DNA from: Dictyophora rubrovolvata
Taxonomy: Eukaryota; Basidiomycota; Agaricomycetes; Phallales; Phallaceae
Direction of reading: 5' to 3'
Assembly: GCA_029959195.1 (NCBI GenBank)
Contig: CP114124.1
Location: 930,001 to 994,000 of the forward strand
DNA: 64,000 nt
Shown: one piece after another, positions 33,077 through 45,072 of the stretch
Layout of the letters: every line of letters starts with the position of its first letter
Position numbering within the stretch: the stretch's first letter is position 1
Translations under genes and position numbers: made by a program
The notes under the pieces: generated by a model
What the model was told of the DNA's origin: nothing
What the model saw: the letters and a program-made list of their open reading frames with translations, nothing else
Databases searched by the model: none

Positions 33077-36000
33077 ATGACGAAAGACAGACCCGCAGCG
33101 GAACGTCCGAAAAACCAGCAGAAGCTGACCAAGTTTTTCCAGTCAGGTAAAAAATCGGAGGTCAACACGGAGTCTGACGCGTCGGACAATGAAAGCCCCA
33201 ACATCAATCAGGTCGCGTCGAAAGCAAGTAACAAACTCCCTCCCGACCAATCTGATCTTCCTCCCATCCATGATATTCCGAGCATTTTCGCCGACCTTGT
33301 TAATCGTATTCCCCAAATACAAGGCGTTGTGCAGCATGTCCGTGGCCGCAAGCTACGTGTTGCCACTATGTGTTCAGGAACGGAGTCCCCCCTTTTGGCC
33401 TTGAATCTAATTGGTAGATCTATCAAAGAAAAGTACGGAATGACATTAGAAGTCGAGCACATCTTCTCTTGCGAAATCGAACCATTCAAGCAAGCTTACA
33501 TCGAACGTAATTTTAAACCTCCAATTTTGTTTCGGGATGTCTGTGAATTGGGAGGAGAATACGCGTGAGTATCAGTGGCAACAAGTAGCTATTTTTAATA
33601 ATAACCAATTTGCAGAACGACTGCGTACGGATCTCGAATGAAGGTTCCGGGAAATGTGGATATTCTCATCGCAGGGACATCCTGTGTCGATTATTCAAAT
33701 TTGAACAACGAAAAACAGGACATTGATGCTGAGGGAGAATCCGGCCGTACTTTTCGTGGAATGATGTCCTGGGTGACAAATCATCGCCCTCCAATTGTTA
33801 TTTTGGAAAACGTTTGCGGTGCCCCTTGGGACAAAGTACAAAAATACTTTGAAGCCAAATCGTACAGTGCCGCTTACATGCGAGTGGATACCAAAAACTT
33901 CTATATCCCTCATACCCGTACTCGCGTATACCTTATGGCTGTTGACAAGAAAAAGTCGGATTTGCCCGATGATTGGAAAGAGCTCATCAAGCAGATTTAT
34001 CGGCCGGCTTCGTCGACGCTGGATGCGTTCCTTTTGCCTACGGACGATCCCCGAATCCACCAAGCTCGCGAAAAACTCGTGTTGGAAACTTCAGGGTCAA
34101 CTGATCGGAGAACTGGTAGAACTGATTGGGGACGTTGCGAATCTCGCCATCAAAGAGCCCGGCTAGAAGAGGAACTCGGCGGTAAGCGACCTTTGACTGG
34201 TTGGGACGAAGGTACGACAGTGTTTCAAACGTGGAATGAATAATATTTTTCTGAATAAGATAAGGTGGTTACTGCAATTTACCTGATTTTGCATGGAACG
34301 ATTGGGGTGTAATTCAAGTTGAGCGTGTATGGGATCTAATGGATATATCACTCCTTCGCGCTGCCAAAGACGGGGTAGACCCTTCGTATAAAACGTAAAT
34401 TCCCCTCCTTTAACTGTTTTCCCCCCATCTGAATATCAACTAGGCAAGTCTGGAATTTATCTCAAAATGTCGATAGGAATATAGGGACTCGACCGGGTAT
34501 CTGTCCCTGTTTGACACCAACGATGATTCCTTATGTCACAAATCGTGGGGGTCCCATGATAGGTTTGGAGGCTCTCTCTTTGCAGGGGCTGCCGGTGGAC
34601 GAACTTCTACTCACTCGTGAAACGGAAGATCAACTAGCGGACCTGGCGGGTAACGCTATGTCAACCACAGTTGTCGGTGCTGGTATTATGGCTGCTCTGA
34701 TTGTTGGGAAGAAACTGTTAAAAGGAAGCGACGGAGATGAGTCCATGGAGGTGGATGGCATAACTTCGCCAAAGGGAGAGAACATTATTGGCGAGGACCA
34801 ACTGCACTCGAAGCAGTTGGACCTTACGGAAACAGTTGAACATTCATTTCAAACTCTTCTCCAAAACGCCGATAATTCCTCCAGGTTATGCGAGTGCGAG
34901 GGAAGGACGGGAATGACAAATCGTTCCATCCGTCGTTGCGAAGATTGTGGGACAACTACTTGCGTTAAGTGTGGCGGACGTCCGGAACATGACTATGTTC
35001 CCATTGACTTTACCCATGCTCCACGTATCCCGCCAACCCAGTTTGCAGCGGACATCAAGACAGCATTGCCAATGTGTTTGAGCATTGGTGGCATGCGTGA
35101 AGGGTATCTTGAAGAAATGAAGAAATCGTGCCAAGCGAGCATAAGCAACGACGATTGGAAATCGTGGTGTGCCGCGGTCCTCTCTGCTTGTCAAAACGAG
35201 CTCTGCTTTTCAACCCTAAAGCGTCAGGACATATGGGTGGCAATTTATAACTCACCTACAGCCTTACTTGAGCTTCTGCTACACCCAAAACAGACTGAGT
35301 GGCGGTTATTTGGAAAGCCAGATCCGTCAGCTCCAGCTAATAGTCCCATCCGAAAGTTCCTCTCGCTTCCAGTAGCGCGATCTATTTGCAAGGGAGATTT
35401 GCTGGGTGGTAGGTGGGAATTTGGATTTCCACATAAAGTGGCATTCGATCTCGCAATCAAGGGAGTTGGAGATCTCGTACCTTCATGGGAAGCACGATTG
35501 GGATTGCAAGGAGCGGCGTTTAAGGATCGCCGAGTTCACACTCATTTAGAAGTATCAGTTCCTAGGGAATATCAATCATACTTGGATCGCGATATATCTG
35601 GGACCTACAAATACCTCCCGCAGTGTGGAAACGCAAACCATTCCCTCCACAAAAAAGTTGAAGAAACAAGCCTTCCTAACTTATTTCTTTTTATTGAACC
35701 TACCAGATGTGGCGAAGCGTCCGAAGATCCTTTTGTATTTTCTGTTAATACTAGACGATACGAATATGGGGAAACTCGACCAATCATTTGTAGTTTGGAC
35801 CCAAAATGGCGGCAAAGCGATTCGAATGAAGTCGAGACGGTGAAATGCCACGCTCCCTGTCAATGGGTTTCGGCTCCGGAAGTCAGCCTGCAGGTTGGTG
35901 CGAAGTTATTACTCCTCAGACTGGGCTAATATACCTTTCAGCTCAAATCGCGGCCGGCGGAATTTAAGGTACCTGCAAAGGAACTCGACCTCACGGTTTC

Positions 36001-39000
36001 GCAAAAGACCTGCGCCGATGCTAATGCGATCCTCATCGGTAACGTTAGACTACAAGGTCAGGCCGGACCTGAGTGGCCTCGAGGAGGGTGGAGGGATGTT
36101 GATGCCGTGCATGCACGAACAGTCTTCCAATCAATCGGATGGATCATTGAGCGTGTCAAGAATATCGGTGGCCATGTCGATCGTTGGATAAAAGTTCCTA
36201 TTGAAGATAACGGTAGTGCTTGTGAACGTTGTGCTCCTGAGCCCCCTAAGCTGCTCTGGAGGAAAATCGACCGCAAGGTTAAGGCTGTAGAAGATCAATC
36301 GCAGGCCGGTGCTTACGAGCAAGCATTGAAACATCGCCCGAGCGCATTCGTTACTCAGTTAAGACTAGATCCCGACTCTAATATTGGCAGTCTGCGTATT
36401 GGAGTCAACATGCCTTCGCTGATCCATCGCGCAGTCTCTCGTCTTCCCACTGAGTATCGTTCTGAACCGCCTACTGTATCCTGGCGTCTTACGACGAACT
36501 ATACGCCTCCTGCGAAGCTAGTTCTTCCGAAATTTACGTTAGTAGGAAATAAGCAGGATCCAGAACATAGCCAACCACCGAATTTCAAGATTCCCCTTCG
36601 TCGAGAACAACTGCGGTCTTTAAGTTGGATGATCAGACAGGAGTCTAGAGAAGCTAAGCCCTTCATTGAAGAAGAAATCGCAGAAGCTGTTTTTGAACCT
36701 TTGAACTGGCGCGCTGAAGGTCGAGCCCAACGACCTGTACGGATAAGAGGTGGCGTCCTGGCTGATGAAGTTGGTTATGGAAAAACCGCTATTACGCTCG
36801 GCCTCATCGACTGCATGCCGTACAGCAAATCGGATGCACCACCAAAGGAACTTGTTCGAGGTCGTATTTTCGTCAGAGGTACTTTGGTCGTCGTTCCACC
36901 CCATCTTACACGACAGTGGGCATCTGAGGCGAAGAAATTTTGTGGTGACACTTTTAATGTCGAAGTGATCTCTACGGCTGTCAATCTCAACTCCTTAAGT
37001 ATTGAAGACATTCAAAACGCAGACATTATTATCGTGGCTTCGAATCTCTTCAAATCTTCCGTATATTTAGCCAATTTGGAGGCTGTTTCGGCTAGCGGTC
37101 CGCTTCCCCTCGCAGAGGGAAGGTATTTCAATGCAAGGCTAAAACAACTACTGTCTTCACTCAAAAATCAAGTCGAACTGCTGAAAAAAGACGGTGCCAG
37201 TGCTGTTTTGAAGAAAATGGAGGAAGCGGAGTCGAAAGGTAAGAAAATAGGCTTCACGTTTTGTTGCTTTATTGACTTTTTCAACATCCAGGTAGTGAGC
37301 TTGAAGAAGAAACTAAGCCATTAAAGCGTCTCAAAGGCAAACAATATAGGGAGGTGAACGAAAAGAAAGCCGAAAAGGGTGCCAAGGTCAACAAGAAGCA
37401 AGTAGACGCAGTGCCTTCTAATATTACTCCCAATGCCAACCTTAAATGCGAGGTTGTGGTTCCACCTCTTCCAGAGAAAATCTCGGAAAGCCCTTCGTCG
37501 CACGACGCTCAGAGTTCGGCTGAATCTGACAAAGAGGATGTGCCTCGTGCTCAACGACGAAAGGCTGCTAAGGCCGTTATAGTGATATCGGATGAATCAA
37601 ACGACGACGAATCTGATAGTAACTACGGAGATACTAAAATGAGTCATGCAACGTCGGGATATTCAGAAGAAAGTCCCCTGTCAGAAGATGAGATGTCAGT
37701 TGATGCTAGTTCCGAGGACGAAAAGTCGCGAAAGACGAAAAATGCTCGCAAGCCGATACCAGCAAAAAAGGGATCCAAACTGTCAACGGCCGGTGATCGT
37801 GGAGGGAAAAAAAGAAAGAGCGAAGTGATGTGGTCTGACGATGAAACAGACGAGTCAAATCCAAAGAAGAAGATGAAGAAGGAAACCAAGCCGAAAGTTA
37901 GTCGAATCAAGGCCGATCCTTGGAAATTGAAGTCAACAGCGGTTCAGAAAGACTGGAAGAAGTTGCAAGCACCACCGCTTGAAATGTTCCATTTTCACCG
38001 GCTGGTCATTGACGAATACACGTATTTAGACGGAAAGACGCATTCATTGATCACCAACCTCCAAGCTACTTGTCGTTGGGTTCTCTCGGGTACACCACCC
38101 GTTCACGACTTCCCTTCACTTAAAACTATCGCTGTCTTCTTGGACATCCACTTGGGTATCGACGACGACGGCGAGGGCCAATCAGTTCAAGTTAAAAAGC
38201 GGAAACGCGAACAAACCGGTAAGTAGTTTATATGTTCTGAAGTATAATCGCTGAGTACGCGTTTAGATGTGGAAAAATTCCATTCGTTCCGTGAAGTACG
38301 TAGTCTTGAGTGGCATGCTCATAGACATCAAGTTGGGCAAGGTTTCCTCGATCAATTCGTTCGTCAGGTAAACGCAGTGATTTCTCTCTCTCAATATGTA
38401 CACAGTCTTACACCTCTTGAAGAATAAACCCGAAATTGACGAAATCCCTGCCACGGAGCATATAGAAACGGTATTCCTTCCTGCGGCTGAGCGAGCTATT
38501 TACTTGGAGCTCGACCATCATCTTCGCGCGCTTGACATGACAATTAAGCGTGGAAGAAAGAACGAAAGTGACCGAGAGAAGCGACTGCAGAAGTCTTTGG
38601 GCGAGAGCAAGTTAGTCATTTCATAGTTTCGGCATACTTCCACTCACACTTCCCCTCACTTTTTACTAGCTCAGCAGAAGAGGCGCTTCTCAAACGTTGT
38701 TCGCATTTCGATCTTGAAACATCCGACAAGGAGAACGCGATGAAAGCCTGCGAGATTATTGTAAAGGACCGTACGGCTCAACTAGACGAATGCCGGGTAG
38801 ACTTGCTAAAGAACGTTGGAAAAGCACTTGAAATGCAGAAACGGATTGGCAAGACGGAAGATGAAAGCTTGTTCCAAGAATGGTTGCGGGTTACTCGTGC
38901 GGAGGGTGTGGGTGACAGAGACGCCACCGATATCGTTCTGGATATTTTGCAAGAAGCAGGTGCTGACGCACAAGGTCCATTTAAGACAACTGCAAATACC

Positions 39001-40012
39001 GCGGGGAATGATAAAGCAAAAGCATCTGGGAGATCTGCGAAGCCTGCAAAGGGAAAGGGCAAGGAAAAGTCGCAAGATATCGGCGACCTTATTTGGGAGC
39101 ACCGAGAACATGCTCACGACCTGCGCAAATTGACGAAAGAGTTAGTTGGTCGGGTGCGCTCCTTACGGTATTTTACAGTCGTGCGTGATCTGCAGAAGCA
39201 GGAACAGAATGAAGCGAAACCTGTCAATTGCCCGCACTGCAGGAGACAATCATTACCGATAGCAGATATTGGTGTTTTAAGCTCTTGTGGCCATATGGGG
39301 TGCATAAAATGCGTTATCGCTTGTGCCGAACAAGAAGAATGCGTATACAGCACAACCGGAGATTGTAATGCAGCTGCCAGAGTGCTAAATGTCGTCAAAG
39401 CTGAGACGCTGGGTGTTGACGATGTTACGCGCGATGGGAAGGGTAAACACTTTGGTCGCAAATTGGAGCAGGTCGTTGATCTGATTAAGTGAGTAGCATA
39501 ACTTCACGGTATACGGATATGGAGCTGATTTTTTGTGTCAAGAAACCGAGTCCCCAAATCAGAACGTGTCCTGGTATTTGTTCAATTCCCAGATTTGATG
39601 AAAAAAGTCAACGAAGCCTTGACCGCCAATAAAATCAAATTTCTCGAGATCAAGGGTACGGCGACAATGAAGAGCAAAAATCTTGAGACGTTCCAAAACG
39701 AGACAGCTGAATCGCAACGAGTTCTTCTTCTCAATGTAACCGATGAAAGTGCCAGCGGAGCGTACGTCTGCTTCCTCTTTCCAATGTTATGCCGCTTACA
39801 GTTTGAACAGTAACCTCACCTCCGCGAATCACGCCATATTCCTCTCCCCATTACTCACACCCACGCAGGAGATATACGATGCTTGTGAGACTCAGGCTAT
39901 CGGACGTCTGCGGCGATTCGGACAGACGAAAATGGTTCATATTTGGCGATTCTTAACACTCGACACCATTGACACAGAAGTGTACGAAAAGCGAAGTGGT
40001 CAAAAATTGTAA
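33077..40012 (+). CDS. DNMT5-type DNA cytosine methyltransferase with RING and SNF2 ATPase
   Basis: About 2,100 residues over some eleven short introns. Residues 14-21 (QQKLTKFF) are a perfect PIP box. The methyltransferase follows: motif I VATMCSGTESPLLAL (about 95-109), catalytic loop GTSCVDYSNLN (Cys about 186), motif VI ILENVCG (Glu about 227), HTRTRVYLMAV, and a late motif LADLAGNAMSTTVVGAGIMA. Next are a Cys-rich putative zinc site (CECEGRTGMTNRSIRRCEDC), the ATPase P-loop LADEVGYGKTAITLGL (about 36755-36805), a basic/acidic insert with VIVISDE, a DEYT box (FHRLVIDEYTYLDGKT), a RING (CPHCRRQ...CGHMGCIKC) near 39230-39360, and helicase lobe 2 ending GRLRRFGQTKMVHIWRF. This order is that of fungal DNMT5, an ATP-dependent maintenance CpG methylase in Cryptococcus. 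I see no chromodomain at the N-terminus. Confidence 0.9.
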
Positions 40013-40314
40013 CATCCCTTAGTGTCAGTCGTGAGTCGAAGTAAACGGCATGCCGTACAAAGTAACTTAGCATTGTTGCAATAATTGTATATTGTACACT
40101 AGTACGAGAATAATATGGGTGGATAGCAGAAGATGGGAAACTTCTCCGGAACAAGTCAGATGGGGTACTATCTCCTGTCAGTCTAGTCTAAAGCCAGAAT
40201 TCAAGCTTCGAAAAGCAACTACTTCACTTCGTTAGTAAAGATGATGCCTGAAACCCCACCAAGAAAACATACCGTAATGTTTACGAACGGGCCAGGGAGC
40301 TTAAAGAGATTCAG

Positions 40315-40779
40315 TTACTTGTTGGTCATTGCATAACCTCTGGTATCTAAAATCTTCTTCCCGCATATACTACATAGACCCTTTTTGAAAGCACAACCTA
40401 CGTTTAAGAGTTGGATCAGCTGCCAAGCTAGCAGAGGATATGACATACCGTGGCAATATTTCGCAAGGTTTTGCGACACATTCTGCTTACAATCTTTACA
40501 TTTTCCGCCGTAAGGCTAAAAAGAAACAATTAGCTAAGGACAGTAAAGCATAAATTCCAAAGGCTAGTACTGTAAATCTGCTTTTTGATCCGCCAGCTTT
40601 CGTTATTAATTTGTTTTCCCCTACTTTGCGGGATCCCGACGCCACTTGACTTTGCGATGAAGAAAAGGGATCGGGTGCTGCTACTTTAGATAGTTTCTGT
40701 AATTGAGCGCAATTAGGGTTTATATGTCAAGTAATACTTATGTTTGTTTCCCTACTTTTGTGCACTTCTCGCATACCAT
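40315..40779 (-). CDS. CRIPT homologue (small Cys-rich zinc protein)
   Basis: The gene is split into four small exons and was recovered by joining splice sites. Exon 1 (40756-40779) encodes MVCEKCTK. It joins KLSKVAAPDPFSSSQSQ, then a stretch ending GGSKSRF, then PYGGKCKDCKQNVSQNLAKY, CH, GCAFKKGLCSICGKKILDTR and GYAMTNK. The CxxC pairs and the C-terminal block CSICGKKILDT match the CRIPT family (human C-terminus CAMCGKKVLDT). CRIPT was named as a binder of PSD-95 PDZ3 and is found in minor-spliceosome studies; the fungal role is not established. The product is about 97 residues, close to the usual 101. It is tail to tail with the DNMT5-type gene. Confidence 0.9.
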
Positions 40780-40947
40780 GAGGTGACGGTGACGGATGAA
40801 GATCAAGTTGCTACGGTAGACTGTAGTGTCCCTTAGTCAGCCTCAGTCAGAATGCAGAATGTATGGACAAGCGTTCTTTATATCTTTACTGTACATTTCA
40901 TATTGTTCGTTAGACTTTTAAAAATACATTCCTATAATACCCTTCGG

Positions 40948-41716
40948 TTACTTCCAAGTCGGCTTACCAACATCTTTATACAACACAAATTGTCGGAGAT
41001 CTCGACTAGTCGTCTTCTTCAACATCTCCAAAGCTCTGGGGGTTCCAGTGGCAGTTTTGACTTCAGGTAGTGCCGTATCCCAAGGTCTATCGGAGAAATG
41101 AATGTTGAGATAAGTTCCAGAAGGTGGGTCATTTCCATCGGCGTTTGCTATAAGCTCGACCGCGCTATCAAGCTTGTATCTTCTGGAATGAATCCATCCG
41201 GGGATTTTGGAGATAAGGTCGATGTGCTCTTCAACACACCACTTCTCATACTCCTCCTCGTCCTCAGACTTGACACCAATCGCCGCGAACACTACGTGTT
41301 TGGATGGGAGCTTGGAAATTCCGGTGTCGCCATGTGTACCGATTAAGGAATATACGCGACGGTTTAGCTTTCCAAGTCTGGGTAGCAATTTGCGTTCTCT
41401 TTCGGAAGCCTTGGGAGCTAAAGATTTGTACGCATCGGAACTCAAGACTTCCGGACTGTCGACATCGTACAGCGCGAGCCATTTGGGCTCCCGTTCATCT
41501 GTAGCTTCATATCGAAGTGCGGTGTGAAAACCTTTCACGCCCAAACGTTCTGGTGCATGCTCATTATTGTACCAATCTGCATTGGTAAGGTAAGCTATTA
41601 ATGCTATTCAACGATAATGAAATGGCACAATCCGTACCCTGGAATTCGTCGATTGGGATTTCATTTCCTAGCGAACATAGAACGAATAAAAGACCTTGTG
41701 GAATTGTCTCTGACAT
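40948..41716 (-). CDS. EthD-like dimeric alpha-beta barrel protein
   Basis: Exon 1 from the ATG at 41716 reads MSETIPQGLLFVLCSLGNEI, then PIDEFQ. It splices to DWYNNEHAPERLGVKGFHTA, then LRYEATDEREPKWLALYDV. The DWYNNEHAPERL and ALYDVDS motifs recur in fungal stress-response dimeric A/B barrel (EthD-type) proteins. A second barrel half follows: HVVFAAIGVKSEDEEEYEKW, CVEEHIDLISKIPGWIHSRR and GTYLNIHFSDRPWDT, so the protein is probably a two-module barrel of about 240 residues. No cofactor motif is visible. Family members include small oxygenases, decarboxylases and polyketide-modifying enzymes, so the reaction is unknown. Confidence 0.7.
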
Positions 41717-42460
41717 GTTATAAAAGCAAGACGAGGGACTCGAGAGCTTGAGAATATCTTTCTCAAATCTTATCTTTAAAGGTTTATCACAACGGGACCT
41801 AAGCCAATGGAACCGTTTTGATTATCCTCGATCGTGTAAGCGGTTTTCCGTATTTGGGCCATGCATGTGCTCCCGGCCATGAACATATATGCATGAACGT
41901 TGAACGCCGACTTCGCGAACTGGATGACGAAATTAGGTCTTTCCAACAGCAAGCACTCGCCAATTCATTCTTCACGCACGGAGTCTCCACTGTAAACAAG
42001 ACATGAATTGTTTCCTTACTTCACAATAAAATACAACATTCGACTAGTAGAACATTAAACGCAACCGACAGATAGTGAAGAAATAAGTTAGGTGTGTCCG
42101 TCAATTATCAATGAAGTATGAAATAGAGGAACCCCAAGAATTCAAAGCAAAAATGACAGGTTTCAGAATATCCCACCCCGTAAAGTCAGGGTCACAAGCA
42201 AAAGGCCTAAGATTAATCTAACAAAAAAGAATCTTTTTCTTTTTCGACGTACTACCTGAAATAGAGTTGTCGAACTTGATGATAACCCCTGGAGGGCAGC
42301 TTTCTCCGAACTAGATTCCGTTCTGTTCGCGGCGGGTAGGGGTCTACAGGAGAACGTGGCTGAGTTTTGAACAGACATCGGGTCGAAGAAAAAGGTCAAG
42401 TCTTCACCCACCTGGCGCTGAACTCGTTTTCTTCCGTAGTGCATCTGTTAAAGGCGACCT
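41717..42460. other. Intergenic region with one coding-like fragment
   Basis: Besides the promoter of the EthD-like gene, this stretch holds a coding-like plus-strand frame at 41893-42006 (listed separately) and, on the minus strand near 42163-42444, an open frame that could be a 3' extension of the neighbouring disordered protein (MHYGRKRVQRQVGEDLTFFF). Neither is secure. Confidence 0.35.
41893..42006 (+). CDS. Possible small coiled-coil ORF or gene fragment
   Basis: From the ATG at 41893 the frame reads MNVERRLRELDDEIRSFQQQ, then ALANSFFTHGVSTVNKT. The in-frame residues just before it (GHACAPGHEHIC) also look protein-like. The heptad pattern and codon choice look coding, yet the frame is short and closed upstream. 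It may be a small spliced gene whose 5' exon I cannot place, or a remnant of one. Confidence 0.25.
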   Translation: MNVERRLRELDDEIRSFQQQALANSFFTHGVSTVNKT

Positions 42461-44643
42461 TCACTTGACACCACCCGCGCGAGACGTTGAAACCATAGTC
42501 GATTTCTCGGTGCCATTTGTACCGGAACTATCTAACGGTTGTTGGCGCCCAAGGGAAAACATTGCGAAAGGACCTGATTCAATATTCCTATCAACTGAAT
42601 GGGAGCGACTGCGATGATGCGAACGTCGCTGAAGATCCTGCGGGCCTGGGGAATGTGATGCAGCCGGTGTCAAGTCTATTGCCGGAGCTAGTGTAAGAGA
42701 ATCGGAAGTAGTCGTGTCCTCAGAGCTTTTGGATCGCACATTTTGTTTTGTGCTAACGAGTGGACGAGATGAAAGTAAGGGCTGTACTTCCATGAAGGAT
42801 TGACCTTCATCTTGAGTAAAACTACCAAGACCGGTTTCCTGTGTTTCAGGCACCTCTTCAATACGATGCTCAGATGTAACCCTCGGACTATGAGCATCCT
42901 GATCCTGTTCTGTTTGATCGGGAATGTAGCTCTCAACATTGGCTTCGTGATCGGTAGATCCTGTTGCATCTTCCAGTTCGAGATCGCCGTGAGCAGTAGT
43001 AGGTTGTTCATCCCGCTCTCGGCTACCTGACTTCGACCCATATGCTTCCGCCTGATCCGCTAAGAAGTCCAGTGCACTTTTAAATTGGGGTGGATTAGTA
43101 TCACTTTGCTTCTCCTTTCCTTTATATTTGGTCGGTGACCCTTGTCCTTGTAAAAGACTGGAAGAATAGTCAAGTTTTTGACGCTTCGCCAATGGACTTT
43201 CTTGTGGTGCGAGGCTATGCTTGCCAGGATCTGATAACACGCTTTGAGCTACACTTAGAAGAGATTGGAGTGGTGTTCGAGGCTGAGCCGAAGGCGTATC
43301 CAAAGGTGTTCGTGTCAACAGAGGTGTACTCACATTTCCCGTCCGGCGGGGTGTCTTAGGAGTTTGCTGAGGTTTTGAAGGAGAGGCTGTTCGTCGTCGT
43401 TTTCGAGGACTTGGCGGCTCAGGAGGTGAATAGGGCTGAGAATAAATACCACTAAGGTATGTCGCTCTCCGCATGCCAACCTTTCTAGCCGCCAATAGTA
43501 GATGTTCCGTCCGAGCGTCGGATAAGAGGGGTTTTTTACTTGTTACCATACGGACATGCCCTGATTTTTTACGGGGAGTTTTGGGAGTTTGACTTGAAGT
43601 TGGCGGAAAAACGGGAGAGGAAACATCGCGACGTCCTTTGGATTTTTGAGGAGATTGTTGGAGGGACGAAAACGCAACTTCGGGCCCAACGGGTCTCAAC
43701 ACGGGGTTTCGGAATTGGGGACGAGGCTGCAGCTGCGGCGTTTCTTCATCGGAGTCTGCTTCATAATCCGAAACCTCGTTCCATCGTATGGTTCCAGGGC
43801 GGGGCGTTTCAGGACCTATACCAGGGAATAAATCCACCCTCGAAGAGGCGGAGTGTAACTGTCCAGGATGATGGAATAGAAGAAACGGCTTAAGCTGCAC
43901 CAGTTCTGATTCTAATGCGGACAAACGACTTTGAGCTTCAGTGAGCTAGACGGGAGAGAAATCCATAAAATAAACTTTGTACAGTAAAAGCATTATTACC
44001 TTTTGCTGAAAGAATTTCTTTTCGCTGTGAAGCAGAGCATTTATGCGCTCTATCTCTTGGGTAGACTGAGAAGAAACCTCAGAGGCAATGCTATGACGGG
44101 ACTGTGCGCCCGGGTCCTCCTTTTGACTTTGTGAGATTTCCTTACGACTTCGCAGTAGCAGAGCTTGTGCAACTCTAGTCCAGCTTTCCCGTTCAGCGTC
44201 CCATCGTTCTCGTTCTTCACCGGATCGCCTTACCAGAAAATCCCGCTGGCATATAAGATTAGCAATTGTTTCAGCTTGAGCATGTAACTGTGAGGACTGT
44301 GGTAAAGATGCGGGATGAGTGAGCTTGAGTAGCTAATTGAATGAAATCATAAATTAAAAAAAATCAATAAAATTCACGGAAATCGGCCGCTCACCATGTC
44401 GGCTAATTCTTGTTCTCTGGAGGTAGCCTTTTCCTTTCCTTTAGACGATTCTTCGTATCCCATAGATATTACTCGCTTGCGCATTCCCTCAATCTCTGCC
44501 AGGTCAAGGGGTTCTGCAAGTTCTGGCGTGCTGCTCTTTGGACGATGTAGAGGTGACTTTACAACACCAGTATTAATCGCCTGCGACGGGGATAATGGAT
44601 GCATGATATCGGATATGGACAGCGATGGCGAAGGAACCGACAT
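42461..44643 (-). CDS. Disordered protein with N-terminal coiled coil and many Ser/Thr-Pro sites, function unknown
   Basis: The longest frame begins with a GTG at 44703, so I take the ATG at 44643 (MSVPSPSLSISDIMHPLSPS). After an intron, LLKLTHPASLPQSSQLHAQA leads into a predicted coiled coil (RSGEERERWDAERESWTRVA; IERINALLHSEKKFFQQKLT). The C-terminal 490 residues are low-complexity with frequent SP and TP pairs (TPKTPRKKSG, TPKTPRRTGN, SPKRRR-like runs), typical of CDK or MAPK substrates. One ordered-looking block is LSDARTEHLLLAARKVGMRR. The clusters of Lys/Arg suggest nuclear localisation. I do not recognise a family. It shares a 430-bp promoter with the PACT-domain spindle pole gene, so a mitotic role is possible but unproven. 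Confidence 0.6.
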
Positions 44644-45072
44644 CGAGGACGGGAAAGATTTTCGTAAATGTTTGATGCGGCGCGTGTCTCTGTGGGTAGC
44701 CACGTGATTACTTTAGGGTAGGCGCGCGCCGCGCACTATTAGTCGGACTTTGCAGACGTCAGTCTTATTATCAAACGTCTTTGATGGCTGGCAATGATGG
44801 ACGAAGCGACACATACAGCCTTCCCGGGTTTCTGGCTGGATTTACTTCAAGTCCGGTATGACTACATTTAATATTCAACGGTCAAAATTTCAATCGCACT
44901 GATGCACGGTCGCACGCCGCACGGTGACTGTGTCACTGTCAGACTGTCACAGTAGCTGAGATAAGCCACGTGATGCTGTCAGTTGTGGACGCGCCGCGTC
45001 TGACGCGTCTGAACAACTTTGCGTTCCTCATTGTCGTGTCTTCAACATTGACCATTCAAACATCAAAACGAG
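44644..45072. promoter_or_regulatory. Shared divergent promoter with CACGTG and ACGCGT sites
   Basis: The region has two CACGTG E-boxes (44701-44706, 44967-44972) and one ACGCGT MluI cell-cycle box (45003-45008), 64 bases before the ATG of the PACT-domain gene. A GC-rich run (GGCGCGCGCCGCGC) lies at about 44719-44733 and short GACTGTCAC-like repeats at about 44928-44952. These suggest joint cell-cycle control of both genes. Binding is inferred. Confidence 0.45.

Noticed and set aside
43540-43893. 117-codon plus-strand frame
   Set aside because: It lies antisense within the disordered-protein gene, whose minus-strand frame is much longer and continuous.
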